Positions 51,821 through 59,625 of a stretch of 64,000 bases of DNA are shown here, piece by piece. How positions within the stretch are numbered: the stretch's first letter is position 1; every line of letters begins with the position of its first letter. Source of the DNA: CBDIHH01 sp965279095 (GTDB taxonomy: Bacteria > Pseudomonadota > Alphaproteobacteria > Caulobacterales > Caulobacteraceae); contig CBDIHH010000003.1 of NCBI GenBank assembly GCA_965279095.1, forward strand, positions 310,001 through 374,000, written 5' to 3'. The position numbers and the translations under genes were made by a program. The notes beneath the pieces were generated by a model. The model did not search any database and was not told where the DNA came from. It saw nothing but the letters and a program-made list of their open reading frames with translations.

Positions 51821-52597
51821 CTACGGGGCGAGCACGATCGCCGAGAGCAGCCGCCCGTAGTCGGTCTCTCCGGCCTGGAAGGCGCGCCGGTTGGAGTAGA
51901 ACAACTGGCCCTCCTCGCAGGTGTCGCGGCCGATCCATTCCGCCGCGCCGATTCCGGCCTGTTCCAATCGGTACAACACGAAGGCGGGCAGGTCGAAGCG
52001 ACGCTTGGCCGGGATGTCGCCAGGGCTGAAAAAACGTGCGTGGCCAGGATCATCGGCCTGGAACCTCTCGAGAAACTCCAGCCCCACCTCATAGCTGGCC
52101 GGCCCGATGCAGGGGCCGACGGCGGCGACGATGCGGCTGCGGCGGGCGCCCTGGGCTTCCATGGCCTCGACGGTGGCCGCGAGAATGCCGCCGAGGGCCC
52201 CCTTCCAGCCGGCATGGGCCGACGCCACCACCCGGGCCTCGGGATCGGCGAGAAGCACCGGGGCGCAATCCGCCGACAGGGCCCCGCAGGCCAGGCGAGG
52301 AACCTTGGTGACCACCGCGTCGCCCTCGGGGCGGGCCGGCCAGGGGGCGGCGGCGGTCACGGGGATGGAGGAGTGGACCTGGAAGCAGGTCAGCAGGTGG
52401 CTGAGCTCGATGCCCAGGGCCGCGGCGCAGCGGGCCCGGTTCTCCTGCACGTCGCCGGGGTCGTCGGCCGAGCCGACGCCGACATTGAGGCTGGCGTAGA
52501 CCCCCTTGGACACCCCGCCCTGGCGGGTGAAGAAGGCGTGGCGGACCCCGGGCAGGGCCGCCAGGAGCGGGGAGGCGAGAATTTGCGGCGCGGTCAT
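51821..52597 (-). CDS. pgeF: PgeF/YfiH laccase-domain protein (polyphenol oxidase family)
   Basis: This 258-residue protein belongs to the YfiH family, whose members edit peptidoglycan precursors carrying the wrong amino acid or hydrolyse purine nucleosides. It has HAFFTRQGGVSKGVYASLNV, LTCFQVHSS, GALSADCAPVLLADPEA and SAHAGWKGALGGILAATVEA, with the conserved His and Cys set. Its start directly abuts the midA stop, so the two are translationally coupled. The order lgt-midA-pgeF-prs is conserved in alphaproteobacteria. Confidence 0.93.
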   Translation of the reverse strand: MTAPQILASPLLAALPGVRHAFFTRQGGVSKGVYASLNVGVGSADDPGDVQENRARCAAALGIELSHLLTCFQVHSSIPVTAAAPWPARPEGDAVVTKVPRLACGALSADCAPVLLADPEARVVASAHAGWKGALGGILAATVEAMEAQGARRSRIVAAVGPCIGPASYEVGLEFLERFQADDPGHARFFSPGDIPAKRRFDLPAFVLYRLEQAGIGAAEWIGRDTCEEGQLFYSNRRAFQAGETDYGRLLSAIVLAP

Positions 52598-53698
52598 CTA
52601 GGCCTCGTCGTCAAAGGGCGCCGGCGTGAAGGGGGCGCCGGCCGGGGTGGGCGCATGGATGCACAGGGCCTTGAACAGAACGCCCATCTGATCCGCATCG
52701 GTCAGCCTGGCAAGCTGGCGGGCCAGGCTGTCCGAGAGGTCCGGACGGCTCTGGGCCAAGGCCTGCGCCCGCGCCTCGATCCCCAGCCGCCCGAGCAGGT
52801 CGCGCTGGGTGAGGATGGGGCTGACCGACGCCCCCTGGCCGCGGGCGGCGGCGGCGACGGCGGGGAAGTCGGCGTGCACAGTGAGATCGGCGCGGCCGGG
52901 CGCGTCCAGAGGATCGACCTTCCGGTGGGCCTGGAGGGCCTGCAGGGTGTCGCCGAAGCCGGGCGCGTCCCGGCCGTAGTCGATCAGCAGCGCCGCCCCG
53001 CCGGCTCGGGCGACGCGGGCCCCCAGGGCGGCGGCGAAGGCGGTCTGGGCCGCGCTGATCTCCAGCACCGCGCCCTCGGGCGCCGGGGGCAGCAGGCCCT
53101 CCGCCGGGGTGCGCGACAGGCCCAAGGCGAGATTGCCCGCGGCGTCCAGCCCGACGAGCCGCTCCGCCCAGCCCTGGGCGAGGCGAACGAACTGGCGGGC
53201 GGGCATGCAGTCCAGCAGCTCGTTGGCGATCAGAATCAGGGGTTGGTCCGGGGGGAGGGCGCCCAGGCTGTCGACCCAGGCGGGTCCGGGGACGGCCCCG
53301 GCCAGGCGGCGGCGCTGCGCCTCGCGCAGGGGCGCGCTGGTCTCCACCAGATACAGGCGGGCGGCGGCGAGGAAGGCCGGGTCGAGACGGGCGGCGCGCA
53401 GGATGTCCGCCATCAGGGTCCCGTCTCCGGGGCCGGCCTCGGCCAGGAGGAAGGGCTCGGGCGCCCCCAGCCGTCGCCAGGTGTCCACGGCCCACAGGCC
53501 GAGCAACTCGCCGAACATCTGCGAGACCAGGGGGGCGGTGAGAAAGTCGCCGTCGCCGCCCAGGGCGGGGCGGGTGGCGTAGTAGCCGTCCTGCGGATCG
53601 TGCAGGCAGGCGGTCATGAACTGGGCCACGGTGAGCGGCCCCTCGGCTGCGATCTGGGCCTTGAGGCGATCCGCTAGGCTGTGACCCTCAGGTCCCAT
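52598..53698 (-). CDS. MidA family SAM-dependent methyltransferase (NDUFAF7-like)
   Basis: This 366-residue protein resembles MidA/NDUFAF7, which in mitochondria methylates an arginine of complex I and is needed for its assembly. It has ALGGDGDFLTAPLVSQMFGE, the SAM motif LLAEAGPGDGTLMADILRAA and ILIANELLDCMPARQFVR. The ATG at 53698 is chosen because the frame upstream overlaps lgt; it leaves 8 bases after the lgt stop. It is in the lgt-midA-pgeF unit. A role in respiratory complex I biogenesis in this bacterium is inferred from the family. Confidence 0.9.
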   Translation of the reverse strand: MGPEGHSLADRLKAQIAAEGPLTVAQFMTACLHDPQDGYYATRPALGGDGDFLTAPLVSQMFGELLGLWAVDTWRRLGAPEPFLLAEAGPGDGTLMADILRAARLDPAFLAAARLYLVETSAPLREAQRRRLAGAVPGPAWVDSLGALPPDQPLILIANELLDCMPARQFVRLAQGWAERLVGLDAAGNLALGLSRTPAEGLLPPAPEGAVLEISAAQTAFAAALGARVARAGGAALLIDYGRDAPGFGDTLQALQAHRKVDPLDAPGRADLTVHADFPAVAAAARGQGASVSPILTQRDLLGRLGIEARAQALAQSRPDLSDSLARQLARLTDADQMGVLFKALCIHAPTPAGAPFTPAPFDDEA

Positions 53699-53706
53699 GC
53701 CGGGGA

Positions 53707-54558
53707 TCAGGCCACCGCGGGCGTGGGCGGCTCGCGGAAGGCCCGCCACAGCAGGAAGCCGCCGACGAGCACCATGGGGATGGACAGGATCATGCCCATG
53801 GTCAGCCCCAGGGGGAAGTCCGGCATGCCCACATCGGGCTGACGCACGTTCTCAAGAGAGATACGGAACACCGCGTAAAGGATCAGGAACAGCCCCGTGA
53901 CGGCCCCCTTGCGGGGCAGCCACTTGGCCAGGTGCGTGGCCGCCATCAGGATCAGGAACAGGGCCAGCCCCTCCAGGGCCGCCTCGTAGAGCTGGCTCGG
54001 GTGGCGGGGAACCAGACCGGCTGGACAGGCGCCGTAGGCCTGCTGCAGCCGCTCGTTGCAGAACACCACGCCCCAGGGACCGTCGGTGGGCCGGCCCCAC
54101 AGCTCGCCGTTGATGAAGTTGGCGATGCGGCCGAAGCCCTGGCCGATGGGCTCGCAGGCCGCGGCGATGTCGGCGAGGCCCAAAAGGCTCAGCCCGTTGC
54201 GGCGCGCGAACAGGATCAGGGCGACGCCCACGCCGATCAGTCCGCCGTGGAACGACATCCCCCCCTTCCAGATCTTGAAGATCTCCAGGGGGTCGGTCCA
54301 GATCGTGTCGGTGGAATAGAACAGGATCGAGCCCAGCCGGCCGCCGACGATGATCCCCAGGGTCACCCACAGGATGAGATCGTCGATCTGGGCCGGGGTG
54401 GCGGTGGGCTCGCCCCCGCGCCACAGGCTGGGGTTGCGCACCAGGGACACCGCCCAGCGCCAGCCCAGCAGGATCCCGGCCACATAGGCCAGGGCGTACC
54501 AGCGGATGGCGAGGGGCCCCAGGTGGAGCAGCACGGGATCGAAGTTGGGGAAGGGCAC
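53707..54558 (-). CDS. lgt: prolipoprotein diacylglyceryl transferase
   Basis: This 283-residue integral membrane enzyme transfers a diacylglyceryl group to the lipobox cysteine of prolipoproteins. It has seven hydrophobic helices, with IWKGGMSFHGGLIGVGVALI and GRIANFINGELWGRPTDGPW as the Lgt signature, and RHPSQLYEAALEGLALFLIL near the end. The start is GTG at 54558, preceded by AGGAG; a longer frame upstream has no family similarity. It is divergent from ubiK. Confidence 0.96.
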   Translation of the reverse strand: MPFPNFDPVLLHLGPLAIRWYALAYVAGILLGWRWAVSLVRNPSLWRGGEPTATPAQIDDLILWVTLGIIVGGRLGSILFYSTDTIWTDPLEIFKIWKGGMSFHGGLIGVGVALILFARRNGLSLLGLADIAAACEPIGQGFGRIANFINGELWGRPTDGPWGVVFCNERLQQAYGACPAGLVPRHPSQLYEAALEGLALFLILMAATHLAKWLPRKGAVTGLFLILYAVFRISLENVRQPDVGMPDFPLGLTMGMILSIPMVLVGGFLLWRAFREPPTPAVA

Positions 54559-54702
54559 GGATGCTCCTGTCGCGGGACGCGCTGGTTTAGCAGGAAACCC
54601 GGGCCGCCCAAGAGGCCGGGCCCGGCGATTCGCCACGATCCTCTTCGCAATCGTCACGCGCTTCCCATATAGAGGGTCCATTCCCTCCAGTTCGCCCGGC
54701 CG

Positions 54703-54957
54703 ATGCAGACCCAGAACCCCTTCCTCGACGAATTCGCCAAGCTCACCACCGCCGCCATGGGCATCGCCCAGGCCGCCGGAGAGGAGGCCAAGACGGCCAT
54801 GCGCGCCCAGGCCGACCGCATGGTCGCCGAATTCGACCTGGTCCGCCGCGACGAGTTCGACGCCCTGAAGGCAGAGCTGCTCGCCTTGAGGGGGGAAATA
54901 GCGCGTATGAAGGGCGATCCGGGCCCATCGGCTCGCGCCGAACAAGAAGCCGGTTGA
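54703..54957 (+). CDS. ubiK: ubiquinone biosynthesis accessory factor UbiK
   Basis: This 84-residue coiled-coil protein belongs to the BMFP/UbiK family, which helps assemble the UbiJ-containing ubiquinone synthesis complex and can promote membrane contacts. It has NPFLDEFAKLTTAAMGIAQA at the start and the heptad region VRRDEFDALKAELLALRGEI. The length is normal. It is followed by the YbjN gene after 97 bases. Confidence 0.93.
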   Translation: MQTQNPFLDEFAKLTTAAMGIAQAAGEEAKTAMRAQADRMVAEFDLVRRDEFDALKAELLALRGEIARMKGDPGPSARAEQEAG

Positions 54958-55054
54958 GACGACGCCCCCGAAGCAGATTAGGCTTCACACCAGTGACGAT
55001 TCCCGTCTCGCGTCCGCGCGGCCGGAACCTGCCGCCAACGAAAGGGCGCTAAGC

Positions 55055-55564
55055 ATGGACACGCCTCAGTCGGAAGAAGACGACATCGACTTCGCCCTCG
55101 ACCCGCTCGACGTGATCGAACATGTCCTGGCCGCCGAGAACCTGTCCTTCGACCGCACCGACGACGGCGACCTGGCCTTCGCCCTGGCCGGCGACTGGAA
55201 GGACTATGAGCTGTGGTTCGCCTGGCGGCCCGAGGCCGACTGCCTGCAACTGTGCCTGTCGCTCGACGTCCGCGCCAAGAAGTCCAAGCGCCCGGCGGCC
55301 TTCAACATGCTGTCGATGATAAACCAGCGCGTCTGGCTCGGCCATTTCGAGGTCTGGCCCGAGGACGGCGAGGTGGTGTTCCGCCACGCCATGGCCCTGC
55401 CGCGCGGCGAGCGCCCGACCCTGGCCCAGGCCGCCTCGATGATCGATGCGGCGGTGGAGGCGGCGGACCGTTTCTACCCGGCCTTCGACTTCCTGCTGAA
55501 TGGCGGGAAGACCCCGGAAGACGCCATGGCCGCCTGCATGTTCGAGACCGTCGGCCAGGCCTAA
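55055..55564 (+). CDS. YbjN domain-containing protein
   Basis: This 169-residue acidic protein matches the YbjN fold, related to type III secretion chaperones: DPLDVIEHVLAAENLSFDRT, ELWFAWRPEADCLQLCLSLD and FNMLSMINQRVWLGHFEVWP. Its exact function is unknown; in Escherichia coli YbjN affects motility and stress responses. The gene lies between ubiK and proC, an arrangement conserved in Caulobacterales. GAAAGGGCG precedes the ATG. Confidence 0.92.
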   Translation: MDTPQSEEDDIDFALDPLDVIEHVLAAENLSFDRTDDGDLAFALAGDWKDYELWFAWRPEADCLQLCLSLDVRAKKSKRPAAFNMLSMINQRVWLGHFEVWPEDGEVVFRHAMALPRGERPTLAQAASMIDAAVEAADRFYPAFDFLLNGGKTPEDAMAACMFETVGQA

Positions 55565-55599
55565 GGGTCTGGCGCGCCAATCGCCGGGTGACCTTGCTC

Positions 55600-55687
55600 C
55601 GTATTCCCGGCGTACGCCGGGAGCCAGATCCTATGGCTGAGACGTCAACGCCCTAGGATCTGGGCCCCGGCGTACGCCGGGGGTTCG
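55600..55687. repeat. composite palindromic intergenic repeat, family A copy 2
   Basis: The left arm has CCCGGCGTACGCCGGG at 55606-55621 followed by AGCCAGATCCTA; the right arm has CTAGGATCTGGGCCCCGGCG with TACGCCGGGG after it. The arms pair with each other as well as folding singly. It lies between ybjN and proC, both on the plus strand. It shares its architecture and the CCAGATCCTA/GATCTGG words with the copies near 29.5 and 62.3 kb. Confidence 0.88.
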
Positions 55688-55757
55688 AGATGTGGATGGG
55701 TCACAAAAGCCGCCGAACGCCCTAGGAACCACGCGCCTTGGCCGGTAAAGCGGCGTG

Positions 55758-56567
55758 ATGAGCGAACCATCGACGACACCGATCCTGCTTCTGGGCGCCG
55801 GCCGCATGGGCGGGGCCCTGATCGAGGGCTGGCTCAGAGCCGGCGCGTTCGACTTGCCGGACCTGATCATCCGCGACCCTCACCCCAGCGACGCGGCCAC
55901 GTCCGCGCTGGCGGGGGGAGCCCTCGAGGGGACGCTGGAGGTGGTCGGCCGGGCGCGCACCGTGCTGATGGCGGTCAAGCCGCAGATCTGGCGCGAGGCG
56001 GCGGCGCAGATCCAGGCGCACCTGGCCCCGGACGCGGTGATCGTCTCCATCGCCGCGGGCGTCACCGCGGCCGACATCGCCGCGGGCTTCGGCGGCCGCC
56101 GGGTGGCGCGGGTGATGCCGACCACGGCCGTGGCCATCGGCAAGGGCGTCGCCAGCATCGCCGCCCACGATCCCGAGGGGCTGGCCCGCGCCCACGCCCT
56201 GTTCGACCCGGTGGCGACCACCGTCGACCTGCCGGACGAGGCGATGATGCACGCCGCCACCGCCGTGTCCGGCTCGGCCCCGGCCTATTTCTACGCCCTG
56301 GTGGAGGCCCTGGAGGCGGCCGGCGAGGCCGTCGGCCTGCCGGCGGACGCCTCGCGCCGCCTGGCGAGGGCGACCATGATCGGCGCCGCCGCCCTGATGG
56401 CGGGCTCCGGCGAGGACCCCGCCGAGCTGCGCCGCCAGGTCACCTCCCCCGGCGGCACCACCGCCGCCGCCCTGGCTGTGCTGAACGCGGAGGCCGGCGG
56501 CCTCGGCCCCCTGATGCGCGAGACGGTGATGGCCTGCGTGCGCCGGAGCGAGGAACTGGGGGGGTAG
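55758..56567 (+). CDS. proC: pyrroline-5-carboxylate reductase
   Basis: This 269-residue enzyme makes proline from pyrroline-5-carboxylate using NAD(P)H. It has ILLLGAGRMGGALIEGWLRA for nucleotide binding, VLMAVKPQIW, RVMPTTAVAIGKGVASIAAH and AATAVSGSAPAYFYALVEAL, then LRRQVTSPGGTTAAALAVLN as the ProC signature. The ATG at 55758 is preferred over the GTG three bases before it. A single-copy housekeeping gene by context. Confidence 0.95.
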   Translation: MSEPSTTPILLLGAGRMGGALIEGWLRAGAFDLPDLIIRDPHPSDAATSALAGGALEGTLEVVGRARTVLMAVKPQIWREAAAQIQAHLAPDAVIVSIAAGVTAADIAAGFGGRRVARVMPTTAVAIGKGVASIAAHDPEGLARAHALFDPVATTVDLPDEAMMHAATAVSGSAPAYFYALVEALEAAGEAVGLPADASRRLARATMIGAAALMAGSGEDPAELRRQVTSPGGTTAAALAVLNAEAGGLGPLMRETVMACVRRSEELGG

Positions 56568-56654
56568 GCCGGGGGCGAGCGGCTGCGGAAAGTTCGGATC
56601 GTTCCGGCCGCTAGCGCTTTATCGGAGCGGGGGCGGGCAGACGCGAGCGCAGCC

Positions 56655-57377
56655 ATGGTCAATTCGATACTCACCCCCGATGACGAGGCCCTGGCCGAGG
56701 AGCGCGAGGCGCAGCCGGCCGTGCACCAAGAGCCCAGGGGCCTCTCCGACCACTTCGCCCTCGGCTTCACCAAGCTGCTCAGGTTCACCGCCGACACCTT
56801 CTTCGCCAAGCGGTACGGCCACCGCGCCATCGTGCTGGAGACCGTCGCCGCCGTGCCCGGCATGGTCGGGGCGACCATCAACCACCTGACCGCCCTGCGC
56901 CGGATGCGCGACGACGACGGCTGGATCCGCACCCTGATGGAGGAGGCGGAGAACGAGCGCATGCACCTGATGACCTTCGTGCAGATCGCCCAGCCCAGCC
57001 TGTTCGAGCGGCTGGTGGTGATCGCCGTGCAGTGGGTCTTCTACATCGGCTTCTTCCTGCTCTACCTGGTGTCCAATCGCACGGCCCACCGGATCGTCGG
57101 CTATTTCGAGGAAGAGGCGGTGATCAGCTACACCCTGTATCTCGAAGAGATCGACGAGGGCCGCTCGCCCAACGTGCCCGCGCCGGCCATCGCCAAACAC
57201 TACTGGAACCTGCCCGACACGGCGACCCTGCGCGACGTGATCCTGGTGGTGCGCGCCGACGAGGCCCATCACCGCGACGTCAACCACGGCTTCGCCGACA
57301 CCATTGCGGGATTGCCCAACGACCGGGCCGTCGCCCCCTATCCCGAGCATGCCGACGACATCCGCGCGGCGGCCTGA
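56655..57377 (+). CDS. aox: cyanide- and NO-insensitive alternative oxidase
   Basis: This 240-residue membrane-associated di-iron oxidase passes electrons from ubiquinol straight to oxygen, bypassing bc1 and the cytochrome oxidases. The iron ligands are all visible: E62 (IVLETVAAVPGMVGA), E101 and H104 (EENAENERMHL-type, here MEEAENERMHLM), a Glu in FEEEAVISYT (152-153), and E203 with H206 (ADEAHHRDVNHGFADT). Two hydrophobic hairpins follow helix 2 (LVVIAVQWVFYIGFFLLYLV), as in plant and mitochondrial AOX. It starts with GTG- or ATG-type codon near 56655 and ends one base before a DUF1971 cupin gene, an operon-like pair. AOX is uncommon in bacteria. Confidence 0.93.
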   Translation: MVNSILTPDDEALAEEREAQPAVHQEPRGLSDHFALGFTKLLRFTADTFFAKRYGHRAIVLETVAAVPGMVGATINHLTALRRMRDDDGWIRTLMEEAENERMHLMTFVQIAQPSLFERLVVIAVQWVFYIGFFLLYLVSNRTAHRIVGYFEEEAVISYTLYLEEIDEGRSPNVPAPAIAKHYWNLPDTATLRDVILVVRADEAHHRDVNHGFADTIAGLPNDRAVAPYPEHADDIRAAA

Positions 57378-57378
57378 A

Positions 57379-57660
57379 ATGGCGGCGGACCCGCGCATCC
57401 CGTACCGGATCACCCCGGTGTTCGACGAGACCACCCTCCCGGCCGGCCTGCGCGGCGAGCACCGCACCAAGGCGGGCGTGTGGGGCGTGATCCGGGTCTT
57501 GGAGGGCGAGTTGCTCTTGACCATCCTGGAGCCCCCCGCCGAGCATCGGCTGTCCCCGGCCGCCAGCGGCGTGATCCTGCCGGAGCAACCGCATTTCGTC
57601 ACCCCGGTCGGGGCGATGCGCATGCAGGTGGAGTTCTACGATGGCCCCCCGGGGGCGTGA
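57379..57660 (+). CDS. DUF1971 (TehB/YeaR-type) cupin protein
   Basis: This 93-residue protein matches the small cupin domain of TehB and YeaR: RITPVFDETTLPAGLRGEHR, GVWGVIRVLEGELLLTILEP and VILPEQPHFVTPVGAMRMQV. In Escherichia coli YeaR-type genes are induced by nitrate and nitric oxide through NsrR. It begins one base after the alternative oxidase stop, so they share a transcript. Together they suggest a nitrosative-stress or respiratory-bypass unit; that is inference. Its biochemical role is not established. Confidence 0.88.
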   Translation: MAADPRIPYRITPVFDETTLPAGLRGEHRTKAGVWGVIRVLEGELLLTILEPPAEHRLSPAASGVILPEQPHFVTPVGAMRMQVEFYDGPPGA

Positions 57661-57790
57661 CCCTTGCCTTCCCGGGCGGTAAGCGCGACCGCCGCCTTGT
57701 CGCGCGCGGCTATCTCGCGCGGCGGAGGATTGGTCGGAAGCCGGCGGCCGCCTCAAGTGAGAGGCAGGGGGGCGGGCGTTATCACTCATT

Positions 57791-57924
57791 CCGGTCATCC
57801 CCGCGAAAGCGGGGACACAGGTTTTTCGACGAGCGTGGGCAGGGTCTTTGACCGCTTTCGACCCCAAACCGGCCATTCATGCCAGCAAAAAAACCTGGCT
57901 CCCCGCTTTCGCGGGGATGATCGG
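57791..57924. repeat. composite palindromic intergenic repeat, type B
   Basis: The left arm (CCCCGCGAAAGCGGGG hairpin plus ACACAGGTTTTT) and right arm (AACCTGG plus the CCCCGCTTTCGCGGGG hairpin) pair over about 36 bases with few mismatches, the outer ends reading CCGGTCAT and ATGATCGG. The core differs from family A (CAGG instead of CCAGATC), but the two-hairpin layout is the same. It begins 130 bases after the DUF1971 stop. Confidence 0.87.
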
Positions 57925-58350
57925 GGTTGGGGTTGGGAGCGCGGTAGTCTCTTGGGGAGTAAAACGCCACAGCATGCCGTCGCGCGCTTGATGGACAGGT
58001 TTTTCACTGGCTGAAGCGTGTCAAGGATGCGCCGAAGGCGCACCGCGGCGCGGCGGCGCAAGGCGCCGTCCTCTACACACTTCGGCCGGTGAAATCATGC
58101 TCCGCCAAGCGTACGGCGGTGTGGAGTGCCCGACAGTCAGCACCGGCCATCGCCCGCGACTTTCGGCGGTTCTACGAAATCGCCCCCGTTGGCCTAGCCC
58201 AAGTTCGCGGTTTGTTCTTGACAGCGCCTATTTTTTGCCTATGCTTTACTTACTTCCGAGCCCCAGGCTCACGGGCGCCGCGAGGACAAGGGAGGTTGTC
58301 CGAATACGGTTCCCGGGGCCGAAGTTCATAAGATAGCCAGAGGTCACCGC
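57925..58350. other. gene-poor region before the toxin candidate
   Basis: No convincing gene is visible here. It contains a GC-rich stretch with small repeats (GCGCCGAAGGCGC near 58030), then a visible drop in GC content from about 58200. A near-consensus promoter lies at 58218-58245. No tRNA or integrase gene was seen, so the border of the insert cannot be tied to an attachment site. Confidence 0.6.
58218..58245 (+). promoter_or_regulatory. near-consensus sigma-70-type promoter for the HNH toxin operon
   Basis: TTGACA (58218-58223) and TATGCT (58240-58245) are separated by 16 bases, in locally AT-rich DNA. The toxin candidate starts about 105 bases downstream, with AGAGGT before its ATG. 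The exact -35 match is unusual for this genome and fits horizontally acquired DNA. Confidence 0.65.
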
Positions 58351-59118
58351 ATGGCCGATAATGTCACAGCCAATAGAGTTCTGCGTAGATCAGTGCCTAT
58401 TACCGCACCCTATGGAGCCGTTTACAGGAATGGACGGTATCCTGGTAGACGTGTGCGATACGGCGTCTTAGGCCGGCTAAAGTCAGGGTTTCCCGACCAA
58501 TTTGGAAACGATTATCGACTCAATCAGCAGAATTTCACGGGGCCGAGGCGCTATACTCGAAATTCCTTCGATGACCGACGGCCCCCACGCTTGCAATCGG
58601 ATCGCCTCGGCCTTGATCCCGCCCTGTTAGATAAGACCAGCTTTGTTGAAGGTGATGGCGGCCTTTTCGTGGAAATCGGCAATCCCGCCAATCGGGGCTT
58701 GAAACGCGAGCATGTGCGTCAGAATGGGGATTGGCCGCGTGACCCGGTCACTGGACGAGACTACGACGTGGCGCATTACAGGGCGATTGCGGATGGGGGG
58801 AAGAATGTCCTCGAGAATATTCGGCCTATGCATCCCGACGCGCACCGGGCTGAGCACCTGGCGAACGGCGATAGCGCGCGATGGGGCGCGCGGGCGAGTA
58901 TCGCGAGGGCTTTCGGTGGAAGGGTTCAGAGAGGTTTGGGCGTGCTGTCGATCATTCCCACTTTGACCGGAATATTGTCCGGTCGTATCTCCATCGACAG
59001 CGTCGAGGATTTCGCAAACTCCATGATGGGCCAGCCCACGCGGCGCGAAATCGAACAGGAACAGAAGCGTCACAATCCCAAGTGGAAGCGTGGCGATCCG
59101 ATCGTTTTGTTTACCTAG
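58351..59118 (+). CDS. HNH endonuclease domain protein, candidate toxin
   Basis: This 255-residue protein has an HNH nuclease core at about 138-170: DYDVAHYRAIADGGKNVLEN then IRPMHPDAHRAEHLANG, with H142, N156, H165 and H169 as likely catalytic and metal residues. The N-terminal 100 residues are arginine-rich with no signal peptide or recognisable trafficking domain; a hydrophobic stretch (LGVLSIIPTLTGILSG) lies near 195-210. Its codons are visibly less GC-rich than the neighbours. The next gene, 24 bases on, encodes a small acidic protein that could be its immunity partner. Together they look like a polymorphic-toxin or bacteriocin-type pair; the route of delivery is not evident. The function is inferred from the HNH motif and gene pairing. 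Confidence 0.7.
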   Translation: MADNVTANRVLRRSVPITAPYGAVYRNGRYPGRRVRYGVLGRLKSGFPDQFGNDYRLNQQNFTGPRRYTRNSFDDRRPPRLQSDRLGLDPALLDKTSFVEGDGGLFVEIGNPANRGLKREHVRQNGDWPRDPVTGRDYDVAHYRAIADGGKNVLENIRPMHPDAHRAEHLANGDSARWGARASIARAFGGRVQRGLGVLSIIPTLTGILSGRISIDSVEDFANSMMGQPTRREIEQEQKRHNPKWKRGDPIVLFT

Positions 59119-59142
59119 CAACCCATTCGAGGACGATCGACC

Positions 59143-59622
59143 TTGTTTCGCCCCATCGACCCCTCAGACTTTCCGGTGGGCCGGAACATCGACTATGAGA
59201 GCGCGGAAGAGGTCTACGCCCTCCAGTTTATGTCGGAAGTCGCCTCGGATTACGTGCGGGGTCTGCGATGGGCGCCGCCGATCAAGAAGGTCATTCTCGC
59301 CTTTGGCGTCTCGCCCGTTCTGGCGCTGTTTCTCGTGCAATTTCATTGGGCGGTCGAAGGCGAGGAGGATACGGAGCGCTGGGTCGTGGTGGGCAACCTT
59401 CCGACCATGTGCTTCGAAACCGAGGTCGCCACCGACCCGGCGCTGGCGCTCCATCTCTATTGCGCCATTGGCCAGGATTGGGCCGACAACATCCTGGCGG
59501 GCCGCGATCTGTCCGAAAGCTACCCGATCGAGGCCAAGGCCTCGCCGGCCAACGCCGAGGACCTTCTCTCCAGGATCGCGTTTATCACGGACGAGCTGAT
59601 CCCCCTGGCGCAGGAGCGCTAA
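59143..59622 (+). CDS. candidate immunity protein of the HNH toxin pair
   Basis: This 159-residue protein starts with TTG at 59143; GAGGA lies about 11 bases before it. It is acidic (EEVYALQFMSEVASDYVRGL, AVEGEEDTERWVVVGNLPTM, NAEDLLSRIAFITDELIPLA) with one hydrophobic segment (VILAFGVSPVLALFLVQF). I recognise no family. Its position directly after an HNH nuclease gene, acidity and size are typical of an immunity protein. It ends 3 bases before the stop of the convergent histidine kinase gene. Confidence 0.55.
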   Translation: MFRPIDPSDFPVGRNIDYESAEEVYALQFMSEVASDYVRGLRWAPPIKKVILAFGVSPVLALFLVQFHWAVEGEEDTERWVVVGNLPTMCFETEVATDPALALHLYCAIGQDWADNILAGRDLSESYPIEAKASPANAEDLLSRIAFITDELIPLAQER

Positions 59623-59625
59623 CGC

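Noticed and set aside
51742..53677. Plus-strand frame of about 650 codons opposite pgeF and midA
   Set aside because: Antisense to two conserved housekeeping genes and made of compositionally biased Gly/Ala/Arg/Gln sequence.
58081..58340. Short open frames of 79-80 codons before the HNH gene
   Set aside because: No family, no ribosome site and they cover the likely promoter; treated as non-coding.
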